The notes beneath the pieces are model-generated. The model made no database searches and was not told the DNA's origin. It saw nothing but the letters and a program-made list of their open reading frames with translations. From an uncultured Pelagibacteraceae bacterium (GTDB lineage Bacteria; Pseudomonadota; Alphaproteobacteria; Pelagibacterales; Pelagibacteraceae): a DNA stretch of 64,000 bases. Numbering within the stretch: the stretch's first letter is position 1; each line of letters opens with the position of its first letter. The DNA lies in NCBI GenBank assembly GCA_902581405.1, contig CACHOJ010000001.1, positions 1-64,000 of the forward strand. The letters are read 5' to 3'. Made by a program: the position numbers and the translations under genes. Of the stretch, positions 56,243-63,983 are shown one piece after another.

Positions 56243-56635
56243 TTAAATTATTTTTTTTAAAGCTTTAATTGGCAATGTTATACAATCTTTCCTAGCAAAA
56301 TTTTTTTTATTAAAAATTTTTTTAAAATCTTTCCATTCATTAGGAAATAAAATATCTTCTTTATCATTAAACTGTTCTAATAATTTTAAAAAATTTTTAA
56401 TTTTGCTTTTACTTTTTCTTTTAAAATTTTTTGAAGCTATATTAGCTGATGCATTGCAATATATACAAGATTGAGATTGATAGGTAAAATCTTTAATCAT
56501 ATTATCTTTAATAATTAAAAAAATTTCAATCTCGTCTCCACAAATCTGACTTTTGAACTTTGTTGAATGAGTACAGTTTCCAATATATTTGTTATTTTTG
56601 GTATCTGAAGCTAATTTTAAAATATTAATATCCAT
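56243..56635 (-). CDS. SufU/IscU-like Fe-S scaffold or zinc protein
   Basis: A 130-residue stand-alone member of the NifU N-terminal/SufU family. The conserved cysteines appear as KSQICGDEIEIFL (about 28-40), SCIYCNASANIASK (about 56-69, matching GCxxSxASAS) and RKDCITLPIKAL (about 114-125). It probably carries an Fe-S cluster or acts as a sulfur acceptor. No other suf or isc gene is near, so its client is unknown; it is in an operon with the HPP protein. Divergent from the next transporter. Confidence 0.75.
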   Translation of the reverse strand: MDINILKLASDTKNNKYIGNCTHSTKFKSQICGDEIEIFLIIKDNMIKDFTYQSQSCIYCNASANIASKNFKRKSKSKIKNFLKLLEQFNDKEDILFPNEWKDFKKIFNKKNFARKDCITLPIKALKKII

Positions 56636-56712
56636 TAATCTAAATTTTATTTGATTGTTATTATATAAATTTATATTTATATTTTCTTACTTCTTAAATA
56701 AAAAAATAGCAC

Positions 56713-57618
56713 ATGCTTGATTTAAAAAATCCAAAAGTAGCCATTCCAATTGTCCTAATAGCTGGAATTTTCTGGTCATTTGGTCCTTATGTTGTAAGAC
56801 ACATCGATCAGCCGGAGACAGTTCCATGGCAATATTTATTTACTAGAGGGTTAGTTATTTTTCTTTTATTAAATATGTATCTGTTTCTTGAGGAGGGAAA
56901 AGACTTTTACAAGAATTATTTCAAGGTAGGTATATCTGGCGTTGTAGGAGGAATTGGCTTAGGAACTGCAATGATTACGTTCATATGGTCTATAACTAAT
57001 ACTACTGCAGCTATAACATTGCTTTGTCTTGCTGCTATGCCATTTATAACTGCTTTGTTAGGTTTTTTATTCCTAAAAGAAAAAATCTCTTTAACAGTGT
57101 GGGTTGCAATAATAGTAGCTGCAGCTGGTATTTGTATAATGGCTTTTGATAATTCGGAAAAAAATACCTTACCAGGATTAGTGTTTGGACTTATTTCTGC
57201 ATTAGGTTTCTCAATTTTTTCAGTTTCACTTAGATGGAGAAAAGAAACACCAAAATTTACCACTGTTGCATTGGCTGGATTATTTTGTTTTTTGTTTTCT
57301 GCAGTAATGCTTATGAGTAATGGCGCTAGCTTTTTATCTACTGGTAAAAATGAAGCTTTATTTGCAACCCATGGAACTTTAGTTTGCATGGGTTTAATAT
57401 TATATTCAATTGGATCTAAAAATATTCCTGCAGCAGATCTAACTTTGCTGTCTTTAACTGAGGTTATAGGTGGTATTTTTTGGGTATGGTTGCCATGGCT
57501 TGGAATTAATGAAGTGCCATCAACAAATACTATAATTGGTGGATTTTTTATTTTTATGTCAATTTTCTATTATAGTTTAATAATGCAATCCAATAGAAGA
57601 TTTATCGGCTTAAATTAA
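56713..57618 (+). CDS. EamA/DMT-family transporter
   Basis: A 301-residue ten-helix inner-membrane transporter. The first repeat has FWSFGPYVVRHID (about 20-32) and LGFLFLKEKISLTVWVAIIVA (split about 116-136). The second repeat has ADLTLLSLTEVIGGIFWVWLPWLG (split about 241-264). It ends two bases before the amidinotransferase, so it should be co-translated with it. It may export or import guanidinoacetate or a related product, but nothing in the sequence fixes the substrate. Confidence 0.86.
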   Translation: MLDLKNPKVAIPIVLIAGIFWSFGPYVVRHIDQPETVPWQYLFTRGLVIFLLLNMYLFLEEGKDFYKNYFKVGISGVVGGIGLGTAMITFIWSITNTTAAITLLCLAAMPFITALLGFLFLKEKISLTVWVAIIVAAAGICIMAFDNSEKNTLPGLVFGLISALGFSIFSVSLRWRKETPKFTTVALAGLFCFLFSAVMLMSNGASFLSTGKNEALFATHGTLVCMGLILYSIGSKNIPAADLTLLSLTEVIGGIFWVWLPWLGINEVPSTNTIIGGFFIFMSIFYYSLIMQSNRRFIGLN

Positions 57619-57619
57619 A

Positions 57620-58735
57620 ATGAGTGATGAAAAAATAATTGTTAATAGTTGGAACGAGTGGGATCCATTAAAACATGTTATAGTCGGTAAAGCAGATGGT
57701 ACGTGCATTCCAGCTCCTGAGCCAGCATTAGACGCAAAGGTTCCTGAAGATAGTGATATGAGAGGTCAATTTGGACCACGAACAAAAGATACCGTAGATA
57801 AAGCAAATCAACTTTTAGATGATTTTTCAGATATTTTAAGAAAAAGAGGAATTAAAGTTGATAGACCTGACCCGATTGATTTCAATCAAAAAACATCTAC
57901 GCCAGATTGGGAAGCAGAGACAATGTTTGGATGTATGCCTCCAAGAGATGTGTTATTGACTGTTGGTAATGAAATTCTTGAAGCCACAATGAGTTATAGG
58001 TGTAGATGGTTTGAATATCTATGCTACAGACCTTTGTTGAAGAAATATTACAATTCTGATCCTAATATGAGACATGAATCTGCACCAAAACCAAGATTAA
58101 CAGATGCTGATTATCGTAAAGATTATCTTTCAGATAAAATTGGTATTCAAAAAAGATTGGAATGGACTGAAAAAAAATATTTTGTAACAACTGAGGAGGA
58201 GCCATTGTTTGATGCTGCTGATGTTTTGAGATTTGGTAAGGATTTAGTTGTTCAACACGGTTTTACAACAAATTTAAAAGGAATTGATTGGTTAAAAAGA
58301 CATTATAAAGATCACAGAGTACATGCTGTTAATTTTCCAGGTGACCCTTATCCTATTCATATAGATGCAACTTTTACACCTATAAAGGAGGGTTTAATTA
58401 TTAATAATCCGCAAAGAAGACTTCCTAAAGAACAACGAAAATTATTTGAGGATAATGGATGGAAAATAGTTGATAGCGCTCAACCAGCGCATAATGAACC
58501 ACCACCCTTATGTTATTCATCAACTTGGTTATCAATGAATGTATTAGTTTTAGACTCAAAAACTGTATGTGTTGAAAAAAGTGAAATATACCAAGCAGAA
58601 CAACTTGATAAATTGGGAATGGAGGTTCTTCCTATTGAATTAAGAGATGCTTATGCGTTCGGAGGTGGATTACATTGCTGCACGGCAGATGTATACCGAG
58701 AAGGTGAATTAAAAGACTATTTTCCAAAGCAATAA
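57620..58735 (+). CDS. glycine amidinotransferase (AGAT family)
   Basis: A 371-residue amidinotransferase that reads closely like mitochondrial arginine:glycine amidinotransferase, which makes guanidinoacetate and ornithine. The N-terminal NEWDPLKHVIVG (about 12-23), EPLFDAADVLRFGKDL (about 194-209), PIHIDATF with His247, SSTWLSMNVL and the catalytic GGGLHCCTADV with Cys353 (about 348-358) are all present. Bacterial members can use other amine acceptors (as in cyanotoxin synthesis), so the acceptor is not proven. The adjoining threonine aldolase would supply glycine, which favours the AGAT reaction. Confidence 0.92.
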   Translation: MSDEKIIVNSWNEWDPLKHVIVGKADGTCIPAPEPALDAKVPEDSDMRGQFGPRTKDTVDKANQLLDDFSDILRKRGIKVDRPDPIDFNQKTSTPDWEAETMFGCMPPRDVLLTVGNEILEATMSYRCRWFEYLCYRPLLKKYYNSDPNMRHESAPKPRLTDADYRKDYLSDKIGIQKRLEWTEKKYFVTTEEEPLFDAADVLRFGKDLVVQHGFTTNLKGIDWLKRHYKDHRVHAVNFPGDPYPIHIDATFTPIKEGLIINNPQRRLPKEQRKLFEDNGWKIVDSAQPAHNEPPPLCYSSTWLSMNVLVLDSKTVCVEKSEIYQAEQLDKLGMEVLPIELRDAYAFGGGLHCCTADVYREGELKDYFPKQ

Positions 58736-58742
58736 TTGAGTA

Positions 58743-59783
58743 ATGATTAAAACAAAAAGAGAAAGAGTGAAATTTGCATCAGACAACGTTGCTGGTGCTT
58801 GTCCAGAGGTTTTAGATGCAATTCTTAAAGCTAATGATGAAGATAGAACTCCTTATGGTAATGATGAATTGTCAAAGAGTCTGCAAAATAAATTTTCAGA
58901 AATTTTTGAAAAAGAAGTAATAGTTTTTCCAACAGCATCAGGAACTGCTGCGAATGCTTTAGCTTTATCAACTATGACACCCTCTTTTGGAAATATTTAC
59001 TGTCATAGACTTTCTCATATAAATGTAGATGAATGTGGAGCACCTGAATTTTATACTGGAGGAGCAAAGTTGGTTAATCTTGATGGTATTAATGGTAAGA
59101 TTATTCCTGCAGAGTTAGATGATAGCATATCTGGCAAAGGAATTGTTCATCACACTCAGCCTTCATCAGTTAGTATTACACAACTTTGTGAAACAGGTGT
59201 GACTTATCAATTAGATGAAATAAAAAATATATCAGAAGTTGCCCATAAACATAAACTAAATATCCATATGGATGGTGCAAGGTTTGCAAATGCTTTAGTT
59301 TCATTAAACTGTTCTCCAGCAGAAATGACTTGGAAATCTGGTATTGATGTTCTGTCATTCGGTGCTACAAAAAATGGATGTTTCGCAGCTGAAGCAATCA
59401 TATTTTTTAATAAAGATTTAGTCGGTAATTTACCTTTTTTGATGAAAAGAGCTGGTCATTTATTATCAAAAATGCGTTTTGTATCAGCGCAATTAGATGC
59501 CTATATATCAAACGAAGTTTGGTTAAAAAATGCAAAACATGCGAATGCTATGGGGAAAAAACTAAGCCAAGGCTTGCTGAAACACAAAAATATTGAATTA
59601 GCTTACCCAACAGATGCAAATGAGGTTTTTGTTAAAATACCAAAAAATATAATTGATCAATTTAATTCAAATGGTTACAAAATTAATGATGAAGAATGGG
59701 AGAATAAAGCAGTTAGGTTGGTAGCCGCATGGAACACAGACTCATCTGATGTTGATTCATTTTTAAATATAATTAAATCTTAA
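58743..59783 (+). CDS. ltaE: low-specificity L-threonine aldolase
   Basis: PLP enzyme of 346 residues that cleaves L-threonine to glycine and acetaldehyde. FASDNVAGACPEVLDAI (about 11-27), the active-site PTASGTAANALAL (about 63-75), NIHMDGARFANAL (about 172-184, with the PLP-binding Asp) and SFGATKNG (about 204-211, Lys209 Schiff base) are clear. It starts seven bases after the amidinotransferase stop, and glycine would be the acceptor for that enzyme. Serine hydroxymethyltransferase usually serves this role, so the pairing is unusual. Confidence 0.92.
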   Translation: MIKTKRERVKFASDNVAGACPEVLDAILKANDEDRTPYGNDELSKSLQNKFSEIFEKEVIVFPTASGTAANALALSTMTPSFGNIYCHRLSHINVDECGAPEFYTGGAKLVNLDGINGKIIPAELDDSISGKGIVHHTQPSSVSITQLCETGVTYQLDEIKNISEVAHKHKLNIHMDGARFANALVSLNCSPAEMTWKSGIDVLSFGATKNGCFAAEAIIFFNKDLVGNLPFLMKRAGHLLSKMRFVSAQLDAYISNEVWLKNAKHANAMGKKLSQGLLKHKNIELAYPTDANEVFVKIPKNIIDQFNSNGYKINDEEWENKAVRLVAAWNTDSSDVDSFLNIIKS

Positions 59784-59784
59784 T

Positions 59785-60012
59785 TTAACTAGGATTTTCT
59801 CTTAGAAAGTTAATATAATTTACCACTTCATCAAATTTTTCATCCTCAATATCTTTATAACTTGCATTGAATTTACTCTTTACGCAAATTGCGACATGAG
59901 CATAAGGATTTCTGCCTTTAGGATGATTAGGATGATCTGGAAGTTGTCCTTGTAAATAATCGCCAGCTTCCTGAATAATTTTCCACAGTTTACTTGCGTT
60001 TTCTTTGTTCAT
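59785..60012 (-). CDS. small soluble protein, unknown function
   Basis: A 75-residue acidic-basic protein, no signal peptide or membrane helix. GRNPYAHVAICVKSKFNASYKDI (about 33-55) is a distinctive segment, flanked by an N-terminal helix (NKENASKLWKIIQEAGDYLQ) and a C-terminal helix (FDEVVNYINFLRE). I recognise no family. It is convergent with the threonine aldolase, and tandem repeats lie about 30-70 bases upstream of its start. Confidence 0.55.
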   Translation of the reverse strand: MNKENASKLWKIIQEAGDYLQGQLPDHPNHPKGRNPYAHVAICVKSKFNASYKDIEDEKFDEVVNYINFLRENPS

Positions 60013-60040
60013 ACTACTTCAAACCTTGATTTATCTCTTC

Positions 60041-60082
60041 ATTATCGAGTTATTATCGAGTTATCCTATAAAATCCTATAAC
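60041..60082. repeat. two adjacent tandem repeat pairs
   Basis: ATTATCGAGTT is repeated exactly (60041-60051, 60052-60062) and is followed with no gap by ATCCTATAAA/ATCCTATAAC (60063-60072, 60073-60082). The array of about 42 bases lies upstream of the 75-residue gene and downstream of the PL5-like gene. Phasing near one DNA turn suggests protein-binding sites; a slippage product is the alternative. Confidence 0.6.
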
Positions 60083-60114
60083 ACTGAATTATGATCCTTA
60101 AAAGTTTTTTCATT

Positions 60115-61359
60115 TTATTTTGTAATTAACATTGGGTGTAATGTAAAAACTCTAGAAGGCTCAGATTTAATTTTTGGTAAATATTTATTATTATAGGTAT
60201 CGTTATATTTTTTTAAAACTACATCTGAATTTTTATAATCTGGAAATTTACTTACATACACCATCAAATAAGTTGAAGATTTTATAAAACTTTTTGAAGG
60301 TTTTTCAATTGATCCCCATCGATCACCCCCACCTGGACACGAGATTGCATAGATTTGATTTGTTTTAGAGGGATCCATTATGCCTTTGATTACAAAATCT
60401 GCGCCGTTATGTAGACTTCGACCATCTACATTATATTTAAATAAATCTTGTTCTGTAGTATCCTTTAAAAGAGATGCCATCATTAATAGATATCCATAAC
60501 TATCAGCATTATATTTTAATCCCATACCACTTCTTTGAGTATCAATAGGAAAACTACCGTCTGGTCTCATATCATTAATGGCAAGCTTAACCACATCAAT
60601 TGAATGCTGAACAGCTTTCAAATCATTGATCATTAATCCCCAAATCATTGTAATATAAGAAGTTAGATAAGCTTTATTATCTTGCCTATCCTTCCATCTA
60701 CTTTTAGCAACTTTTTTTACTAAATTATTTAACCAAGGTCCTAAAATTTTTCTTTCCTCTGCATCTAACTTGTCAGCGATAACAGCTGTAGTTGTTAAGA
60801 TTGAATTTATTAGTACCATCATTTGCCAATCCACAGGTTTTTTACCCCAAGAAACATTGATACCTTTTCTTAAAGCATCTTTTTGAGCCCAATCTAATAA
60901 TACCGCTTTAATTTTATTGATGTTTTCTTCATTATTGCTAGCTCTTCCTGCATATGCTGCCTCTTGAAAATAATTCATTGCAAAATTAGCTTCTTCTAAT
61001 TCTTCACCGTAACTTTCATCTAATTTTATTTTCTCAAGTGGTTTTGGTGCTCTACTTAAACTTATCTTATGTTTGTCTTCATCAGACAGTTTATAAAAGG
61101 GAGTAATCCATTTTTTTTTAATGAAATAATCTTCTTTTTGTTTAGTTAATTTATATCCAAAACCTTCGCCATAAGTTGGGTGTTCAAAACACTCTTTTGC
61201 TTTGCTGAAAGCATTCCATAAAGCTTTTGTTTTGCTTTTTGATAAAACCTTTTTAGGTTTAGAAGTTAAGTCTAGATCTTCATAACTATTTATCGTTTTG
61301 GAAAAAGCACTCCCGCTCCACAACAAAACCAGAACCACGATCCCTAAAAGTTTTTTCAT
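60115..61359 (-). CDS. alginate lyase-like (PL5) secreted protein
   Basis: A 414-residue exported alpha/alpha-toroid protein. A signal peptide runs to AFSKT (about residue 21). The middle and C-terminal parts follow the PL5 alginate lyase order: KKPVDWQMMVLINSILTTTAVI (split about 167-188), NNLVKKVAKSRWKDRQDNKAYLTSYITMIWG (about 205-236), NDMRPDGSFPIDTQRSGMGLKYNADSYGYLLMMASL (about 262-297) with the NDxxPDG and the Arg/Tyr-rich segment of the active site. Substrate likely an acidic polysaccharide such as alginate or polymannuronate. Last gene of a five-gene unit, three bases after the jellyroll lyase. Confidence 0.75.
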   Translation of the reverse strand: MKKLLGIVVLVLLWSGSAFSKTINSYEDLDLTSKPKKVLSKSKTKALWNAFSKAKECFEHPTYGEGFGYKLTKQKEDYFIKKKWITPFYKLSDEDKHKISLSRAPKPLEKIKLDESYGEELEEANFAMNYFQEAAYAGRASNNEENINKIKAVLLDWAQKDALRKGINVSWGKKPVDWQMMVLINSILTTTAVIADKLDAEERKILGPWLNNLVKKVAKSRWKDRQDNKAYLTSYITMIWGLMINDLKAVQHSIDVVKLAINDMRPDGSFPIDTQRSGMGLKYNADSYGYLLMMASLLKDTTEQDLFKYNVDGRSLHNGADFVIKGIMDPSKTNQIYAISCPGGGDRWGSIEKPSKSFIKSSTYLMVYVSKFPDYKNSDVVLKKYNDTYNNKYLPKIKSEPSRVFTLHPMLITK

Positions 61360-61362
61360 AAA

Positions 61363-62277
61363 TTAGTTTTTTGGTAAATTTTCACAGTCATGAAATAAAG
61401 CTGTTTTCTTACAATTTTTTCCACTTTTAAAAGCATCATAATAAACAACTTGGGTTTTGACAGGTTTAAATCTTTTTCCGTTGTAAATTCCAAACCTAAA
61501 ACTAGGTCCCATTTTTTTTCCATCTTTTTTTCTTTTAAGTGATTTTCCAATCGTTTTGCCTTTAGATTCGTAAACTTTTTTTTCATTAATCCATAAATGA
61601 ATGAAGCCATCCTCTTTGCCAGTCCAATTTACATTGAGTAAAAAGTCATGCCACTTATTATGTATTTCAGAATAAGGTATAATTACTTTATTTACATAAC
61701 CTCCACATTTTTCAACACCATCTTTAACTAACAATACTCCTTCAGGATCTAAATGAAAAAGCAGTGGAATCTCTGGGCAATCTTCATCAAAACCAGAAGA
61801 GTTAACTCTATCTAATTGCTCAATGTAAGCAGTGGGCATTTTAAATTGTCCTAAAATTGTATAGGCAGGTCTAATATGATTTGTTCCCTCTGGAATATAC
61901 ATAGACCAGGCATACCAAACATTTCCAACATGTCCTTTTGCATTTTTTGGAAAATCTCCATCAAATGAAACTTCACTTCTTCCAGCTTTGTTAGGTCTAT
62001 CACAATCACGTTTGTGGCAATCACCATCTCTCATCTCAAAACGTAATGAATATTTTCTATCTCGAATTATTTTTGTCTCATATCTTAAATTCCAAGGATT
62101 AGGTGCAATTCTTCCATGAGTTTCTATTTTACCCCATACTCCTGTTTTCTCAGGCCACTTAATAAATTTTAAATCTTTAAAAACATAGTTTTCATCTAAG
62201 TATTTTTTTGGAGGATCTTTTGCTTGTGCAAATGAAGACAAAATTAAAATAAAAAAGATAATTAAAATTTTTTTCAT
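61363..62277 (-). CDS. secreted polysaccharide-lyase-like jellyroll protein (PF14099 type)
   Basis: A 304-residue exported protein with a signal peptide ending SFAQAKD. The mature part shows the heparinase-I-like jellyroll order. GDCHKRDCDRPNKAGRSEVSFDG (about 84-106) is a typical lyase segment with a conserved Arg and Glu; VWYAWSMYIP, LGQFKMPT, LLFHLDPEG, WHDFLLNVNWTGKEDGFIHLWINEKKVYES and FRFGIYNGK follow. The tail has two cysteines. It is the best-conserved of three related proteins in the window. It probably binds or cleaves an acidic polysaccharide together with the PL5-like enzyme. Confidence 0.8.
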   Translation of the reverse strand: MKKILIIFFILILSSFAQAKDPPKKYLDENYVFKDLKFIKWPEKTGVWGKIETHGRIAPNPWNLRYETKIIRDRKYSLRFEMRDGDCHKRDCDRPNKAGRSEVSFDGDFPKNAKGHVGNVWYAWSMYIPEGTNHIRPAYTILGQFKMPTAYIEQLDRVNSSGFDEDCPEIPLLFHLDPEGVLLVKDGVEKCGGYVNKVIIPYSEIHNKWHDFLLNVNWTGKEDGFIHLWINEKKVYESKGKTIGKSLKRKKDGKKMGPSFRFGIYNGKRFKPVKTQVVYYDAFKSGKNCKKTALFHDCENLPKN

Positions 62278-62278
62278 T

Positions 62279-62452
62279 TTAATTTAGTACCCTATCAAAC
62301 ACTGCTATGCTAATATGTTGATAATCATCTTGGATATCAAACTCAATTTGCATATCATCGTCAGGGTCTAAAGTCATACGTACTAAGTCTACATACTTAT
62401 CAATTTTTTTATACGAAACGTTGCCTCTGAAAATTTTTTCAAACCTTTTCAT
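62279..62452 (-). CDS. 57-residue acidic protein in the lyase operon
   Basis: A minus-strand gene ending one base before the jellyroll lyase start and overlapping the small basic gene upstream by 14 bases. The product has a basic N-terminus (KRFEKIFRGNVSYKKIDKY) and an acidic second half (LDPDDDMQIEFDIQDDYQH) ending in AVFDRVLN. No signal peptide or membrane segment is seen. I recognise no family; the tight coupling suggests it is translated and belongs to the lyase unit. Confidence 0.5.
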   Translation of the reverse strand: MKRFEKIFRGNVSYKKIDKYVDLVRMTLDPDDDMQIEFDIQDDYQHISIAVFDRVLN

Positions 62453-62573
62453 TTTTAACTTTTGATTTTTTGTTTATTTTATTTTTTTTATGAATTTTTT
62501 TTTTATATGTTATGAAACCTTTTTTAAATAGTGGATCGTTTTTATCTAATGGTTTAAGTGTAATTTTAGCCAT
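62439..62573 (-). CDS. 44-residue basic protein in the lyase operon
   Basis: A minus-strand gene starting three bases after the 66-residue membrane gene and overlapping the next gene by 14 bases. It begins AKITLKPLDKNDPLFKKGF and ends in a strongly lysine-rich tail (about residues 21-44). It could bind nucleic acid or an acidic polymer, or it could be a chance frame in an A-rich stretch. The composition makes this the least certain of the three small genes here. Confidence 0.35.
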   Translation of the reverse strand: MAKITLKPLDKNDPLFKKGFITYKKKIHKKNKINKKSKVKNEKV

Positions 62574-62576
62574 AAA

Positions 62577-62777
62577 TTAAGATTTTGAGTAAATCTCGAA
62601 TAAAGATGCAATTAGCCATATTGAAAACCAAATTAAAAAAATCCCTAACATAATAAAGGTTGAAGAATTAAAAAAACCATCTTTATAAATTGTTATTCCA
62701 ACGAGAATAATGATTATTAAACCTATGAATTTTAAACCTTTATCTACCAAAGCAGTAAGACTTTCTTTAGTGTACAT
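62577..62777 (-). CDS. 66-residue two-helix membrane protein
   Basis: A minus-strand gene encoding a protein with two hydrophobic helices (about 15-29 and 39-59) joined by a short loop with KDGFFNSS. It is the first gene of the five-gene minus-strand unit ending in the PL5-like enzyme. No recognised family; the pairing of a small membrane protein with secreted lyases hints at a tether or export helper. Confidence 0.55.
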   Translation of the reverse strand: MYTKESLTALVDKGLKFIGLIIIILVGITIYKDGFFNSSTFIMLGIFLIWFSIWLIASLFEIYSKS

Positions 62778-62957
62778 ATATATTTTTTCTGTTAACTTAA
62801 ATAACCTTGAATCATACTTATGTTTTTTGGATACACAATACGTCCATCACTTCTTTAATTTTAATACCATTTTTTTCATAACTCAAGACTACTAAATCCT
62901 AAACCTCGAGTCTATTTGCTTTAAAATGGGTAAAATTTTAATATATCTTAATCATAA
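62778..62957. other. divergent spacer between the lyase operon and the 2-hydroxyacid dehydrogenase
   Basis: About 180 bases of AT-rich DNA between the starts of the 66-residue gene and the dehydrogenase. It must hold promoters for both directions. I see no clear -35/-10 pair, repeat or hairpin that I would stake a call on. Confidence 0.4.
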
Positions 62958-63983
62958 ATGACTAAAGGCAAAATTAAAATTCATATAAGAAATAATCACT
63001 GGAAAAAGGGTTCTCTACCTTGCGACTTAGAAGGTGAAAAAAATAGTAGCGTTCCAAAAGATTTGTTTGAAAGTAAGCTTAATAAATATCCTGAGATAAA
63101 AGATAAAATAACTTATTTGGTTGATTGGGATGATGACAATTGGGAGTCTTCAATGAAGGATTCAGACATCTTACTTGCTTGGGACTTTCCAACAAAAGAT
63201 TTAAGTAAAATAGCACCAAATTTAAAATGGATTCACATTGTTTCAGCTGGCGTTAACCATCTTTTTCCATTTGACTGGATTAAAAAAGATTTGGTTTTAA
63301 CAAATAGTAGCGGGATACACGCAAAAAAAGCAGGAGAATTTGGTTTGATGAGTATTTTGATGCTTCAAAATCATATGACAAAAATTGTTACCAATCAGAG
63401 AAAAAAAAAGTTTGTAACATTATTAAGCAACCCAATTGAGAATAAAACAGTTGTGGCTGTAGGCACTGGATCATTAGGAGGGTCAATGATTAAACATATA
63501 AGCTCATTGGGCGCGAAATTAATAGGTGTAAACAGAAGAGGTAGAAAAGTTGAAGGATGCTCAAAAGTTTTAACATATGATAAAATCGATAAAGTCTTAC
63601 CCGAAGCTGACTTTCTCTATTTAGCAGTTCCAGAAACAAATGAAACAAAAGGATTAATAAATAAGAAAAGATTAGATGTTTTAAAAAATTCATGTGGAAT
63701 AGTTAACATTGGACGTCAATCTGTAATGGATTATGAGCACCTACAAAAAAAATTAACAAAAAATGAAATTTCTGGAGCAATTTTAGATGTTTTTTCAGAA
63801 GAGCCTATAAATAGAAATTCTAAATTCTGGGATACTCCAAATTTGGTAATTACACCTCACATATCGTCAGATAGCAAAGGAAAATATATAGAAATGGTTT
63901 TAGATAAGTTTTTTAAAAACTTAAAATTGTTTATTGATCAAAAAGATTTAATTAATAAAATAGACCCGAAACTAGGTTATTAA
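62958..63983 (+). CDS. D-2-hydroxyacid dehydrogenase family protein
   Basis: A 341-residue NAD(P)-dependent dehydrogenase. The cofactor fold VVAVGTGSLGGSMIKHISSLG (split about 157-177) is followed by the catalytic triad: Arg in NIGRQSVMD (about 251-259), Glu in DVFSEEPI (about 275-282) and His in ITPHISSD (about 296-303). The N-terminal substrate domain (SDILLAWDFPTKDL, WIHIVSAGVNHL) resembles the GhrA/hydroxypyruvate-glyoxylate reductase branch. It reduces a 2-oxoacid such as glyoxylate or hydroxypyruvate. The start is a plain ATG without a Shine-Dalgarno. Confidence 0.88.
   Translation: MTKGKIKIHIRNNHWKKGSLPCDLEGEKNSSVPKDLFESKLNKYPEIKDKITYLVDWDDDNWESSMKDSDILLAWDFPTKDLSKIAPNLKWIHIVSAGVNHLFPFDWIKKDLVLTNSSGIHAKKAGEFGLMSILMLQNHMTKIVTNQRKKKFVTLLSNPIENKTVVAVGTGSLGGSMIKHISSLGAKLIGVNRRGRKVEGCSKVLTYDKIDKVLPEADFLYLAVPETNETKGLINKKRLDVLKNSCGIVNIGRQSVMDYEHLQKKLTKNEISGAILDVFSEEPINRNSKFWDTPNLVITPHISSDSKGKYIEMVLDKFFKNLKLFIDQKDLINKIDPKLGY

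Noticed and set aside
56916..57389. 157-codon antisense frame inside the DMT transporter gene
   Set aside because: The transporter frame has all EamA features; the antisense product has no recognisable domain.
61356..61610. 84-codon minus-strand frame overlapping the jellyroll lyase
   Set aside because: It is a second frame of the same strand inside a complete gene; Lys-rich with no start context.
62710..62895. 61-codon plus-strand frame at the lyase operon promoter
   Set aside because: It is antisense to the 66-residue membrane gene and has a Phe/Ile-rich, low-complexity product with no coupling to the dehydrogenase.
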